Of a stretch of 64,000 nucleotides of DNA, positions 38,191-51,169 are shown piece after piece. The stretch's first letter is position 1. Every line of letters begins with the position of its first letter. The position numbers and the translations under genes are program-made. The stretch is from Mytilus californianus (Eukaryota > Mollusca > Bivalvia > Mytilida > Mytilidae): contig NW_026262734.1 in NCBI RefSeq assembly GCF_021869535.1, positions 109,713,088 through 109,777,087 on the forward strand, given 5' to 3'. The notes beneath the pieces are model-generated. The model saw nothing but the letters and a program-made list of their open reading frames with translations. It searched no databases and was not told the DNA's origin.

Positions 38191-38885
38191 CTTTAATTTT
38201 TCATAAGTTTATAGTCAATGAAATATGGGATGGCTGTATAAAGTTAAATGATGAGGATTGCACAATTCATTATAATCAGGCAATTTTCAAAGAATGATGA
38301 TAGGATGACTATAAAAGTTCACATTATACATGTATGTCTATTATATGGCTTCAAAGGTACAAACAACATAAATTTGAGAGGTACTGGGATTTAGAGTCCA
38401 TACTTTGATAAAGGATATCCAAAATATAAAACTATGATTCTAATAAAAACTTATATCAAGAGTTGCATAATAGCATAATATGGTTGAGAATGTAAAAACA
38501 TTGTAATGAATTGTATCACCAGATTTAGGCGGTGTCTTTTGAGTTTTTCTTCGACTTTTTAGTTTTGATAGTGTCCCCTGGATATCTTCTGTATCTTTAT
38601 AAGAAGGTGTTGTTGATCCAAATTAGAACACTCTTAATGGAGCCACGGTATACCCCAAGTCAATACATTAGTAAGAAAAACCTGTAAAATAATATTAAAA
38701 CTATAAAAATTTTATTGACAACATATTTGTTGAGTTTAGTGGATTGATATTTCCACAGACATTCGGTAGTTTAATGTGTACTAAAATTCACTCCTACTGG
38801 CTGACATGTTTGTCAACTCATAAGCAGAATTCATACAAAACTCACTCTCGGAGATTAATACAAAATATCTAGCAAAGTTCTTTGA
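38191..38885. other. Gene-free stretch
   Basis: AT-rich sequence, no feature recognised. Confidence 0.5.
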
Positions 38886-39501
38886 GTGATCGAATTTGGA
38901 GTTAAGGATATGACCGAAACTACACGGTATGCATCATATCTTTATCTTTTCCTAAATATTGAAAGACATAGACGACCTCAAACTAGAAAGTTTGACAAAC
39001 ATGATGATGTCAACTTTCCAACCGTGAACCTATTATTTTGCAATAGTAAAATATCCACTGCTCAAAAGTATTGTTTGCAGATCTCAACTGATACGTTACG
39101 CTCTCGTTTGTTCACAATCTATAGACTTTGTTTGCAGTTGAGGTTCTTATACAGACACTGCTCCAGCAGAGTTAATTTTATAGTTATGAGAAAGGACGAC
39201 TGAAATTAATACTTCATAAGCTTCATGGTCACCATCACGAATTGCGTGACCAATTCAATCTGTCTGTGTTTCATCTCGGTACACTAGCGACATGTTTTCA
39301 ACAGTCTTAGAGATTTTTAGATACCAGAAAATAGAGTTAATCTCTAAATTTATCGAGTGTGACATTTTGACTGAATATGGGTTCACATGTCGGGTGATAC
39401 ATTTCAACGTATCCGGTCTCTATTCTTTTGAGTTACCTCAGTTTTTGTTTGTTTCCTTGAATTGTCTTTTTAATAAATTCATGAGGTTTGAACATAAGTA
39501 A
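38886..39501 (+). pseudogene. Decayed reverse transcriptase fragment
   Basis: The frame 38886-39203 contains DDVNFPTVNLLF, the same block as the DDFxFPIxNxP motif at 27,043 and in the minus-strand relic at 42.5-42.9 kb; the frame is soon lost. Later bases (39,225-39,290, CCATCACGAATTGCGTGAC) resemble the 3' tail seen at 36,300. A dead retroelement 3' part. Confidence 0.45.
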
Positions 39502-41990
39502 ATTACTACTGCTTCTACTACTTCTATAAACATACTTTAGATATCAAACTGTGGTTGAGCATACTTAAAAATATTTTCTAAATTAGTTATCGTCCTTAAA
39601 AAATGTTTTTAGTCGTGTTATACCCAACAAAAATAATAAAAAAGGACCATTTCATCTTGTATTTGTTTTACTCACAAGCCCCCCCCCCCCCCCTTTCCAC
39701 TTGTTTTCACCATGCATCATATATACCTGTTTTTAATAAAATTATCATATGGAGCTTTAAGTTATTTTGTAAAATTTTAAATTAAAGACAAATTTTCGCA
39801 AAACAGTCGATAAATTGTTTTACTAAAAGAAAATTTTCATAGAAAGACTAGTCTTCTACACTTATCATGCTTATAATGCTCCATTATAAATAAATTTTAC
39901 TCTGACATTTGTACCAAGCATGACACGTTTTTATATGAGTTTTAAATTGCCTTTCGTGCTAACTGAAAGTTGTTTCACATTTTTCTTTTATCAGAAAAAA
40001 CAATACATTTTTTGAAAAATCTGAATGATTCCAAATATTGCTTGATTCTGTCTATTTCTATAAATTTAAAGAAAATTCTTGTTTTCATTAAAAAATTTCT
40101 AGAATAACGTCGAAAGTACATGGCCCATAAAACTGTAATATATATTACATTATATTTTATTTTTGTGATATTACTTTTTACTAGGCATATAACACCAAAC
40201 CAATCTATAATTATACGCATTTCTGTCACAAAAAGAATATAGACAGCGCCTAGTTTTGAACAGAAGCCTTATTTTAATGTTGTTTAAAACCCACGATATA
40301 ATAGTATAATTATAATTCTCAAAACATGTACACTCAATTCAACAAACGTTTGCAACGTACGTAATCAAAATACAACAGCTTAAGTTTTAATTCTAAACGG
40401 TTAATTTAAAATAGATCTTTAAGCAAGGATACTGCTTTCTCTTATTTCCATCATTAAAGTATGTCAATGTGATCAACATTACAAAAGAACAAAATAAAGT
40501 TAACCCAGTTTATATTTTGTAAATGAACAGAAGAGGAATGGCTGGTAATTTTACATGCTTTAATATTTTCTGTGACAGAAATTCAACCTGGAAATTCGGC
40601 GGGTTAGTTTTTTTTATATAAAATTTACGTTTTATTTAATCAAAGTAGACAATGCAATGACAAATATTTTTTCTAAGAGTTTTAACTTCGTGCAACTTTT
40701 ATGCCGTATCTTGACAACACAAGTTTTTGTAAAAATGTAGGATTTATATCAAATGAGGAATAACAGTTTTATTTTCTGGGAAATCTTGATATTTGATTGC
40801 AGCTAACATAATAAGGCGACAGTTGTTTACCGACGTTCAAATAATAAATGAGTTAAACAAGTTAACAATCGATATCGAACGGAGAAATTAGTCAAAATAA
40901 AAATCACTGAACAACTGGTCATCAACTTGTTTTATTCCTTGTTACAGATACATTGCAGAACATTAGAGAAGTTAACCGCGTGGTGCAATAATTCGATTCT
41001 CCCTTGGAAGCATCTGTTCTTTTTTCGAGCTAACTGGGTCTTAATTTAAAATTGACATCATTTAGAATTACTATAACACATAAGTGTTATCACTTCCTTG
41101 ACATACAATTAGGCTAATTATATCAAACTTATCTGTTGACCGAAAACGGTAAATCAAAAATCTTTGATGGAAAATGTAAAACTTAATGCCACTAATTCAA
41201 CACAGAGTAATTTATCAAAATATATAAATTTGCTATTTGCTTACACCCGGTTGAATATCGAATATTGAACCAGCCGCACACATATCCCAATGTTAACATG
41301 ACAAACATCGTGCTCTTATTAGTTTGAATATGCTTCTGAGATTGTGACAACAGAATTTTAACCGTTTTACAAACGCAAAAATACTCCCTCAATCACAATC
41401 TTACAAATATAAGTTATTTGGTATATCTTACAGAACAACCTGCTGTTGCATAATAAAACAAAAACTATCTTGGTATTTGTGTGATTGTAATATGTTTTGC
41501 GGACAAGTTGATATTTCTTTCGCACAGAAAAATATATACAAAATGGATGTTTATGACTTCAAACCTTAACTTTGAAAAACCTCAGCTACATCAAAGAATC
41601 GGCCTGTTTAGTTCACTAATAAGCTAGATTTATCACTGACGTAGACCTTGTCTTCTTTATCTTATCTTTGCTAGTTGGTTCATTGTGAATAGACCAAAAG
41701 TACTCAATGGACGTTTTTTTTTTCTCTCTAGTTAATCAAATGACAATTAAATTTTAATTGGATTCTCGGGGTTTTTTTTATCTTCTTAAAATAAATACAA
41801 AAATGGTGTCGATGGTACTGATAAAGACGCCCATTACAACAATAAACGTTTCGTTGGCGATGCCTTGGGAAAACAAATGCATATAGCCGATACCAAATAC
41901 AATCTTTGAGGTGCAGATACATTAATTGGAGAGAACCAACACGCATAGCAAAACTAGCTTAACACTTCAAAGGAATGGAACAAAGTTAAA
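39502..41990. other. Gene-free stretch
   Basis: AT-rich sequence with a poly-C tract at 39,678-39,693. No coding region, RNA gene or clear repeat was recognised. Confidence 0.5.
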
Positions 41991-41997
41991 CTTAACT

Positions 41998-42130
41998 ATC
42001 AGGAGATAACAATTTTACTATCATGATTTTATTTTTTATTAATGTAGCTTCACTACATCTTAACATCAAAATATCAACATTAATCAAGAATTTCCGTACC
42101 GATCCATTCTTTTCAAATATTGACGAAAAA
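41998..42130. repeat. Segment inverted relative to 61.58-61.95 kb
   Basis: AACAATTTTACTATCATGA, then TTTTTATTAATGTAGCTTCA, then TTTCCGTACCGATCCATTCT match the reverse complement of 61,575-61,950 in reversed order. Both precede a 36-bp minisatellite in the same sense, so a small inversion or inverted repeat insertion separates the two duplication units. Confidence 0.6.
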
Positions 42131-42189
42131 GTGATGAGTTTTCTATAATATGGAGTATACCTACTATATCATTTATATCAGTGTAAAGT

Positions 42190-42931
42190 CAGCAAATAAT
42201 TTAGAAAAAAGAGGCGAGGGAAACCAAAGAGACATTCAAACTGTCAACGCCATGGCTAAAAATAAAAAGACAAACAAACAACCGTACACAAAACACAACA
42301 TAAAAAACCAAACATTGAGCAACACGAACCCCACCAAAAAACTGGGGGTGATCTCAGGTGCTCCGGAAGGGTAGTCATATCCTGCTCCAAATGTGAAACC
42401 CGTCGTTTTGTTCATGTTAGTAAAAACCTAGTGATAAGTCTTATTCGGTAGGACACATTTGGAGAAAAGGGATCGGGATTGTAGCTACGACACTTGGAAT
42501 ATATCCGTTGTCATCTGTGAAACGGATATTTCATTACGGTCAACTAACTCCTGATGGCGTCCGTAAAATTGAAGAAGGGAAAATTTCAACTTCACAAATT
42601 GGAACTCTTGGTTTAGTAGCTTCCTTGTAAGCAGCAACCCTCTTCCAAGGAAATCATGATAGGAAATACAAGTCCTTGAATATCGTATCAACTTGGAGAT
42701 AAAGACTCCGTATGCAAGGGCTGCTGGAATGTTGCTACATAGACGTGGGAAGTTCCCAATTGGGAAGCTGAAATCATCTATCTTGTCAGAAGTTTCTTTT
42801 AAACAAACAAGAACGTTTTGAATTATGGACAAAGTTATTTGATCTGTTTTTCTTCCCTTTTTTCCACTTACAATATCTTTTTTCATTTCCAACCTGTACA
42901 GCCACAACTCTCTTTCCCCAAACCTCGACAA
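42190..42931 (-). pseudogene. Reverse transcriptase C-terminal relic with R2 tail
   Basis: Read leftward from 42931: 148 codons including IDDFSFPIGNFPRLCSNIPA, AYGVFISKLIRYSRTC, YHDFLGRGLLLTRKLLNQ and FYGRHQELVDRNEISVSQM. These are the C-terminal blocks of a retroelement reverse transcriptase widespread in bivalves (from memory). The upstream catalytic part is missing. Bases 42,190-42,484 are the matching 3' tail (CCCGTCGTTTTGTTCATGTT). It is a 5'-truncated insertion; family name not assigned. Confidence 0.8.
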
Positions 42932-42934
42932 TAC

Positions 42935-43145
42935 ATACTAAGACTCCATTTCATCAATTCGCGATAATATGTCCTAAGATTGCACTTGCCTCTCCCTTGA
43001 CAATGCATACCTAGACTCCCTTTCCCCCACCCTCGACAATGCATACTAAGAATCCCTTTCTTTAACCCTCTTCAAATCATACTTAGTCTCTGTGTCTTCA
43101 ATCCGACAATACATACTTATACTCCTTTTCCCTCACTCTCTACAA
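42935..43145 (+). repeat. 36-bp minisatellite, first array
   Basis: About six diverged units of GACAATGCATACTAAGACTC plus CCTTTCCCCCACCCTC. The flank at 43,160-43,480 matches 63,475-63,820, so this array and the one at 62.9-63.4 kb are corresponding borders of duplication units. Confidence 0.8.
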
Positions 43146-43889
43146 TTCTTCTTTTTTTTAGAACCTATTATCCTGGGTTTTTTTTATTAAAAAAAAATTT
43201 TGGTGTTTCATAAAAAAAATCGTTATCAATTTATATATTGTTTTAGGTTAAGCATGTGTTTCACAATTCATGCGAACCCACATTTATACAAAATGTCACA
43301 CTTAAGAAAAGATTACAATCGGTAAAATAACAGATTTAACGTATTTTCTGGTATGACACAGACCAAAACTTATAAACTGTCAATTTGAGGGCTCTTAACA
43401 CTAGAATTACTCTGTTGTGCAGATATTTGTAAGAAGCACAAGCCTGCAAACAAATTCTATATAGTGTGAACATACTTAATGTATGAGGTATTAGTTGAGA
43501 TCGGGTGACATAATAATAGCTAAAAAGAAACAGAGGAAAAGCAATATGACACGACATTGTCGATCGGATGACATAATAAGAATAATAAAAGGGAATTGAA
43601 AAATTGTAAAACAATAAAATTTTGGGGTTTAATGAATTATTTGAATATGCCTGAACTTAAAATCATTAAATTTTTATACAAGGTAGATTTCCACTATATT
43701 CAGGTTTTTTATGATTTTCACAATCATCGGAACTGCTATGTTGCCATGGAAACCACAGCAAAAATGTCAAAAAATTCAACATTTGACATTGTCAATCAGG
43801 TGACAAAATAATCACTATTGTCAAGCATTCTGATTTGAAGTTGTCTATCTATGTCAATATTGATGTAAAGATGAAAACACAAATAAACT

Positions 43890-43990
43890 AATCATAGATA
43901 CCAGTATCCGCATTTCGTACGTCAGGTGTACATTTCGTCTTCAAAAGCCTCATTAGGGATGATCGAATCAAGAAAGTTCTAAATGGCAAA
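43890..43990 (+). repeat. R3 repeat fragment
   Basis: TCGTACGTCAGGTGTACATTTCGTCTTC and GCCTCATTAGGGATGATCGAA resemble R3; a further piece is at 45,150-45,240, just upstream of peptide gene 2. Confidence 0.55.
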
Positions 43991-44289
43991 AATACATTAT
44001 AAAGCAGGTCATAAAGTTTCAATTGTTTCCTCAATTTCAATAGAATAGAGAATTGAAACGGGGAAATGTTCTTTCCAACTTTTCATATATCTTTATCTGG
44101 CACCTGACCACCTCCTCCTAAATCACTATATAATTCGTTCTTAAAGTACAATGAAAAACTTCAATTTAACTTATGGCGTATTGATAAAAAGTAATCAATC
44201 TAGTTTGATAAGTTGACGAATAACGATACATTAACAACTAAAGACTGACTAACACGAACTGCACCCTAACATTGTAGTGATATCTCTCA

Positions 44290-44600
44290 AGATATCTGAA
44301 ACGATGTGCAGATCCTTCCCAACATGTGGCACCCATTGTTGCTGTCATGGCAAGTATAAATGAGGTGATGTCATAATTGAGAAAACGAGGATTGTAGATA
44401 TCCGTCGTCATCACCGACTCAAATATTCAAAACACGGTCAACTAAATCCTGGTTGCATCCGTAAAATTGATGAAGGAATGACTTTAACTTTACCATTTAG
44501 AGCCCCTGGTGCGATATTTTTCTTGTGAGCAGCAGTCTTATACCATGGAAATCATGATAGGAAAATACACTTTTTGGAATATTGTAAGAAGAAATTTGGA
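44290..44600 (-). pseudogene. Decayed reverse transcriptase 3' fragment
   Basis: Shares with 42,480-42,700 the tracts TTGTAGATATCCGTCGTCATC, CACGGTCAACTAAATCCTGG, GCATCCGTAAAATTGATGAAGG and CCATGGAAATCATGATAGGA. More diverged and without an open frame. Confidence 0.6.
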
Positions 44601-44916
44601 GATGTATATTTTCCCTACATAATAGCATGCACATCTTATTAATTTTCTAATTGGATTCGGTAACGTTTGAATCGCCATTTTCTTAAAGAGTTTAAACCAT
44701 GTAAAATTATAAAATAGGATTCTTGTGCTACGTGAAATAAAGTTACAGATACAAAATAATATAAATAGTCCAAACAAATCAAGTGATCAAATTATAAAAT
44801 GATAAAAATTAATATGACAAGTATTCAGAGGAACAAATCAGTGAAGTGTTTATACCTTATGTTTCCGCTAAAAATAATAATTCACGGAAAAAACATATCC
44901 TGGACCAAATGTCCGA

Positions 44917-45028
44917 CCAATGAACATAACTTTCATTATTATGTCCTTGTCCGTCTTATTTTATGCTACACTATTTAAAGGTAGACGTAATACGTTTAGT
45001 TATATTATACATTGTTCAAATAAGACAG
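44917..45028 (+). promoter_or_regulatory. Promoter-like module and noncoding first exon of peptide gene 2
   Basis: TATTTAAAG (44,972-44,980) is followed 48 bases later by AAGACAG and donor GTAAGT (45,029). The same pattern, TATTTAAAG to donor in 55-57 bases, occurs at 53,277-53,331 and, reversed, at 53,930-53,876; similarity to the last extends upstream (GACCAATGAACAT) and across the donor. The matching acceptor would be TTCTTCAAG at 45,343-45,351, leaving a 12-base leader before the ATG. The start site itself is not shown by sequence. Confidence 0.5.
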
Positions 45029-45363
45029 GTAAGTTTTTATCATCTAAGTACAGAAATTTTTAACACGAAATTACATGATGAATGTTAATATTATTTTTCT
45101 GTTTTTTTTATTTTTATCATATAATTTTTTCAATAAAATCAAACTTATAATATAGTGTGCCAGCCGTGCGTCTCATCTACTTAAGACTCATCAGTAGCGT
45201 AGAATCAAAACAAATGGAAGGCAAAATCATGACAAATTGCCCATAATGTTAAAAACAGAAAATTCCGAAATGTGGTGCCAAAGATGTCGTAAATGTCAGT
45301 CAATGTCGGTTTTATGCGTTAGTAATGTGTATTTTGAATTTTTTCTTCAAGGACTTCTGAACG

Positions 45364-47906
45364 ATGAAAGCCTACCTCGGTTTTTGCATCTTATTGATAT
45401 GTTTGTCGGGTAAGTTTATATCATTTTCAAAAGGAAATATCAAAACAATTAATGTTTATTTATTGAAGTGTTTATATTACGTCCGAAGGTTTAAACGTGC
45501 CTCAAGTGACTCTACATTGAGGTAAAATTAAGAATATTTCAAATAATATATCTAGAAAAATAGGAGATGTGGTATGGTTGCCAATGAAACAATTTTCATC
45601 CATATAAGGAACGAGGATTTCAACTTCTAGTGGTACAAAGTCAGGTTTGAAAGGCCTATATAACACAGAAATTAATTCAAAAGGGACAACTACCATTTGG
45701 ATTCAAGTTAACATTATGCAGCGAAAAACAAATATGGCAGACTGCGATCAACGACAATAACATGAATATCTTAATTACGAACTGCTGGTTTAGTACAGGT
45801 GTATACAAAATGTGGTGGGACAAACCGACCACGCCCCTAACATAGAACAGTTGTGTATCAGCACAACGTAAGAACATTCCTAATAAAGGACCAAAGACTT
45901 AAATGGCAAGGTTGTGCAGAATGTTTCATTACAATGTAGCATTGCCCCAAACATGTAAAATTACCTAAAACATTAATAAGTGGCAAGGTCTGAAAGGAGA
46001 AAAAAATTCACTAACTATTCCTTAGTTATAGGTCCGTAATTTCTTTACATGTGCAATCTATTTTTTATATTTTAACGGATATTAGTTGAAAAATGCTTTA
46101 GGAGCTAATAACACAAAAGTTGGATCATGTTTTGTTAGTTTTTCCGAAATGTTCCTAAATATGAAACATCGGGCTAGAAATCCTCAAACAATTTCATAAT
46201 AACAGGTGCATAACGTTAATGTGTGCAATTTATCTGTACAGTATCATAGATCTGAAAACTGTAGCTGGAGATGAATATACAAACCTTGTAATGCCTTTTG
46301 TAAATTGTGTTATTCCAAATTTGTAAAAATAGAGGTTAACTTCTCAATCAGTTAAATAATAGTAGGTGCGTAATGTCAGCATTTGTGCACTCTTTCTGTA
46401 AAGTGTCAGGTATCTAAATTAAAATACGGTTCACTATATAGTAAAATAACAAGTTATTACTTGCATGCGTCTGTAGCGTTTTGTTCTGTATTTCCCTTCA
46501 TTGGAAACGCTCAAAGTCAATCGTTTGAAAGCCAAGGATGTTGTAAAATACATAATCATGCGAAATTCTATGTGTTGAACAGAGATCTTAGAAATAGCCA
46601 TATTTACTAAGGTTAGCTTTGCCAGAGGAAATTTGCGTTACTTTCAAAACCATCAACGGAGAATTTAAGAAAAGTGTGTTAAAACGTATTTGACGTTCCG
46701 TATGTTGTTACTACAATCCTGTTTCATTTTCACGAATATGACCTACCGAATTAGACAATTTACCGGGTTTGCAATAACATGAGCAACACGACGGGTGCCA
46801 CATGTGAATAATGATCTGCTTACCCTTCCGGAGCACCTGAGATCATCCCAGGTTTTGGTGGGGTTCGTGTTGCTTAGTCTTTAGATTTCTATGTTGTGTC
46901 TTGCGTACTATTATTTGTCTGTTTGTCTTTTCTCTTTTAGCCATGGCGTTGTCAGTTTATTTTCGATCTATGAGTTTGACTGTCCCTCTAGTATCTTTCG
47001 CCCCTCTTAGAGAAAAGATTAATCGCCAATTAATCTATATAGACATCATTTCATCAATTCCTCAAACGAAACATTTGCACTACTAAGTTTGACTAAAAGT
47101 ATTTTATGCAAATTTTTTACCAGTCATAAAGGTGTTAAAATATAATGCGTCTTCTATTAAACAATCAGATTAAGTTTGACCAAAACCAATTTGATAATAT
47201 ATACCTTCTAAAGGTGTCATGTGAAGATTGTGCATTAGTTTACCTTGTAGATAATTAATTAAACCATAATAAGCTGAATACTCCTTCAGCTCAGTTGACA
47301 AAACGGTTGCGTATTGTGCCAAGATTTCTTGGTGAGATCTCAAGCTGGAAAGCGCATATTGTGTAACAAATGTTCGTATTTTACATTCATAAAAATTTTG
47401 AAATAAATTAAAGCCGTCAACCGAACTATTCAAATTAAACATATAATAATTAGTATCATCTATTCTGAAATCATGCGTATAAATACAGGAAATAAAATGT
47501 ATTTATCAATTAAATAGTAACTGCTCATTACAATTACCAACAGTATACGATATGGATGAGGTCACATTTTGTTGATATAGTACCATGACCATCTAATTTA
47601 CCATTATAATTTCAATTTCTATAAAAGTTACATTTCATCATTTCTACCAGTCAAACAGTATGTCAGCTGTTACTGAAAATAGTCTTTGTAATGAAAATCG
47701 TATCCTGATTCTTTAAACTATGTTTAAATGAAAAGTAACCATATGTTTCAGGTTTGGAGAATACTGATGCTCTTAAGTGCTTTAGAAGTTATTGTCGTAC
47801 CCGTGCAGATTGCGAATATGGATGTCGTGTCCGTAATTGTGGCATTAAATATGACTGCAATGTCCAACAAAAGGAATGCTGTTGTGATGCTTGCAGCCCT
47901 AATTAA
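45364..47906 (+). CDS. Secreted ten-cysteine peptide, gene 2
   Basis: Coding exons 45364-45409 and 47752-47906 with a phase-1 intron (2,342 bases, donor GTAAG, acceptor TTTCAG). The product is 66 residues. Exon 1 gives the signal peptide MKAYLGFCILLICLS; exon 2 starts with the rest of a Gly codon, a short acidic LENTDAL stretch, then ten cysteines: C-x4-C-x5-C-x3-C-x4-C-x5-C-x6-CCC-x2-C, ending SPN. The acceptor AG at 45,350-45,351 lies 12 bases before the ATG, as in gene 3. Against gene 3, exon 2 shows by hand count nine amino-acid replacements and seven silent changes, with every cysteine kept and no break, so the coding function is constrained. It is probably exported and disulfide-bonded. 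Target unknown; host defence or another extracellular role is inference. The intron holds an R2 tail and other insertions. Confidence 0.92.
46690..47395 (+). repeat. Insertions in the gene 2 intron
   Basis: 46,690-47,005 is an R2/reverse transcriptase tail (ACCTACCGAATTAGAC, CCATGGCGTTGTCAGTTT). About 47,150-47,395 is absent from the gene 3 intron, where homology passes directly to AAGCCGTCAACCGAAC. It contains CAGCTCAGTTGACAAAACGG and may be a decayed tRNA-derived element or simply unique sequence; a 90-codon minus-strand frame there has no known features. Confidence 0.5.
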
Positions 47907-49560
47907 TAACCAGGAATACACAGAACATCAAATTGTTAACATTACAGAAAATGCGCGTATACATGAATATTAAAATATTGCATCAGTCGATTTCACAAAT
48001 TCTACTGATTTTTATATTGCAATATTGGGAGAGTTTTGTCAGTTCTAGATAATCTCTTCGTTTTTCCTTAAACCCCATTTCTTTTCTCGTTTTACTGAAA
48101 CTACTACTAAGACGAATACATTGATGCCGTGAAGTATAAAATTAAGTCATACTGGATAAGTCTAAATATAGATTAAGTTGACAGTAATTTACCGCTGTAA
48201 AGATCTTGTAAATCGATTAAGAAAAGATAAACATAGGTAACAAACAAAAATGCGGGAACCGTATGAACTCCAAAATAAGCGAGAATGGGTGCGTCGACAG
48301 AGTACGCGTCTCCCGCTTTCTACCAAAAAGAAGATGTGGTATGATTCAAAATGAAACACGAAACTGTCCAAATGACGTAGATAGTATCTTGCAACTACAG
48401 GTCACAGCACGGCATACAACAATTAGCTAAACCAACATCACCTAGCAAGCTATAGAAGGCACATAAGAGACTAACGTTCAATTATTAAAACTCAAACTGC
48501 CTGATGTTAAAAACAACAACAACAACACAACAAATATGATACAAATCAACGAATTACAACCACTAAATCACAGGCTCTCTATTCAGGACAGGCATATACA
48601 GAATGTTGAGTTGTAACCATTGCACTTTTAAAATCAATTGAAAAATAGCTAAATTCATCCAGTCGACATAAATACCAAAAATATTAAAGAGTACTTACAG
48701 TTACAAACAAATATTTCAAAGTTAAAAATAACTAGTAAAATAAAATATATATCTCAGAAAAAAATATCAATCAGTACACGTCCAACATAGAATTGGTTTA
48801 GTGTGTTTAAGGATGTTTACTACTCTGTTTCAAAATAACAAGCTTTTTAAAAGTATGTTATAAATTAATAGTATATAAATACAGGAACTCAAAAAGCAGA
48901 AAAAAATGAATGGCCCGTGTGCTTGTTTTCGAGATATAAGCCATTGAAATTTTGGCGGGAAATAATTCCCTCTCGATTTTTCATACATTTAACATGTTTA
49001 ACAATGGCACCCTTTTTTCTTTCAAAAGAAATATAACAAGGATTTTATAAGATTACAAATATGGTTTTTAATACTAGTTTTATGATTTTATTAAACGTAG
49101 AGTATGGGTAAATGGGCAAAATTTTGATGGCACTACATGAATAAAACAAGAGAATTCTGAATATTTACCAAAATTTCAAAACAAGAGGAGCAAACATCCT
49201 TAACAGTCAGTGAAAATGATGCATTTTACACTTGCAATGCGAATTTAAACTCAGTGAAAATGTCACAATAAGAAATAAAATATTTTTGTTGGTAAATTTA
49301 CAGATGAGAAGAATATACTAGTATATAAAAAAAATAAGTCTGCCAAAACATGTCGATATCAGTCTTTCTTCCTCATATCTCTGCTGGCGCAGTTTTTGTG
49401 AAAGGAGCTCCCTTGTGTAACTGAAATCTACCAAGATTACCTATTATCTGCAGTGAATGAGTTTGAATGTTTAATGTTTTATTGTACTTTACGACTTAGG
49501 GTTTAATACAGATTTAGGTAATAGCCGACACTGTACTCACTTATGTACCCGAATTGGCTA
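47907..49560 (+). repeat. Segmental duplication, 3' flank of gene 2
   Basis: Colinear with 57,918-59,275 (for example CGACAGAGTACGCGTC, GCTATAGAAG, AATGATGC, GCAGTGAATG). It has no gene; 48,320-48,470 resembles an R1 end reversed (AGAAGATGTGGTATGATT). Confidence 0.8.
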
Positions 49561-50248
49561 GAACATATCTGAATCATGAAAATATGCTTGACATTTTTTT
49601 GTATTCGAGTCATGTGAAGACAAGCCGCTTGCGTCTGATTTACTCAATTATAGTTCTGGTATCTATGACAATATTTTACAATCACCGGAGTTATCCTATA
49701 AGTTGTGTTGACTTTTTGTATGTAAGGAGGTATCCCAAGCTTTGCATTCAGCACTCTAAACAGACAAAACACAGTGTTGATACGGTTCTTGAAAGTTGAT
49801 TTATTTTATCTTACGGGCCTATCTGTAACTGTATTGAATGGATATTGCATTTTAATGGTTTATTTGAATAAGGAACTTGCTTTCTATCGACCATATTAAT
49901 TCAGATAAAACACTTTCTTGGTAAACACTGTTTGGTATCTTTTTTTTACTTTTTTTGTTATTTGACTACAGTTCAATCGTTATTAATGTTGTTAGTTTTT
50001 TAAAAGAGTGCAAGTACATTTGCCTGCGATTTTACTTTTGACAATTATATGAAAGTAAAGCAGTTGAGAAAGATAATCGGACAGCATTAAGTGTACTAGA
50101 CTAATGATAGTCAGAGTCTGAAAAACATATCATCGAAGTTTGAGGTTCTTCACATACATGCAGTTTCCAAAATCCTTTCTACAACCATTGTAAGGTTTCA
50201 TCAGAACCCAACATTTAGAAAACAATCATTTTTATAACCCATTATAAG

Positions 50249-50580
50249 GACAGCCGTAATGTCGTGGTTAGCGCATCGGACTAGAAACACATAGGTTCCT
50301 GGGTCGATCCTCGCTCCGGGCAGAAAATTTCAGGGACTGAATTTTCGGCTCTCCCTTGACACCATTTGAGAATATGGTCTTGAGAAACGATGATAGTCCG
50401 TCGGTTGGGGACGATTAATGGCTGACCCGTGTTAAGAGATAGCCATATCTCTTGCACATAAAAGACACCCTTTTAGCTTTCACAAAAGAGTAGGCTAGTG
50501 CCGCTACAAGGCATCACTCGCACCAGCAAAGTGGAAAATGATTAATATAAGTTGTAATAACTTTTTTCCCAATCCAATAT
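50249..50580 (+). mobile_element. tRNA-derived SINE, second type
   Basis: The head has an A-box-like TCGTGGTTAGCGCATCGGAC and a B-box-like GGGTCGATCCTCGC; the body contains GGGACGATTAATGGCTGACC and AAAGAGTAGGCTAGTGCCGC. It differs from the SINE type at 19.35 kb. It is not a functional tRNA gene: the acceptor stem does not pair. Confidence 0.75.
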
Positions 50581-51169
50581 AAATAAATATGTTTAAACTA
50601 AATCATTTTTTTTTATACTTGGAAAGGGCTTGACCGATCAGATTTATAAAGAGCACAAAATCCAATAGCAAAAAGAAAAAAGAAAAATGACACAATTGTA
50701 CCGATAAAAGTAAAGAGTTCATAAGCATTTTCTTTTTTTTTTTGTTTGTTTAATATAACTTACTGCACCTCAAATGGATTGAGTGTTTATATCTCATAAG
50801 AAGTCTAGAAAAAGCATGATCTTGTACAATGCCAAGTTATAAGTATAAATGTATCGACATGATGTAAGACCTAGAATGCATACTCGATGATGCATACAAA
50901 GTTAGTCTTCCCCATTACAATAACTACAAAATGCCAGCGAAATCAAGGTACAATTGGTCAAGTGTAGAAACTGAGACTACTATAACACATATAATAGTCT
51001 CAGGTTGAAACAAACAGTTTTGAAATTTCGCGGGCAGTACGTCGACTGAGCAAGTACAAAACACTACATTTATACGGCATATCACAAATATTTCCGACTT
51101 TGTATGGTTTCATAGGAGATGCGGCTCAATGAAATCGGTCTATTCTTTTAGTAGTATAGAGGTATACGT

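Noticed and set aside
38886-39203. Novel 105-codon gene
   Set aside because: The DDVNFPTVNLLF block matches reverse transcriptase relics elsewhere in the window; the rest is decayed.
47728-47973. Hydrophobic 81-codon frame over the gene 2 mature exon, and its counterpart at 57,775-57,969
   Set aside because: Frame shadow: the cysteine-rich frame with correct splice sites, phase and stop is conserved between the two genes.
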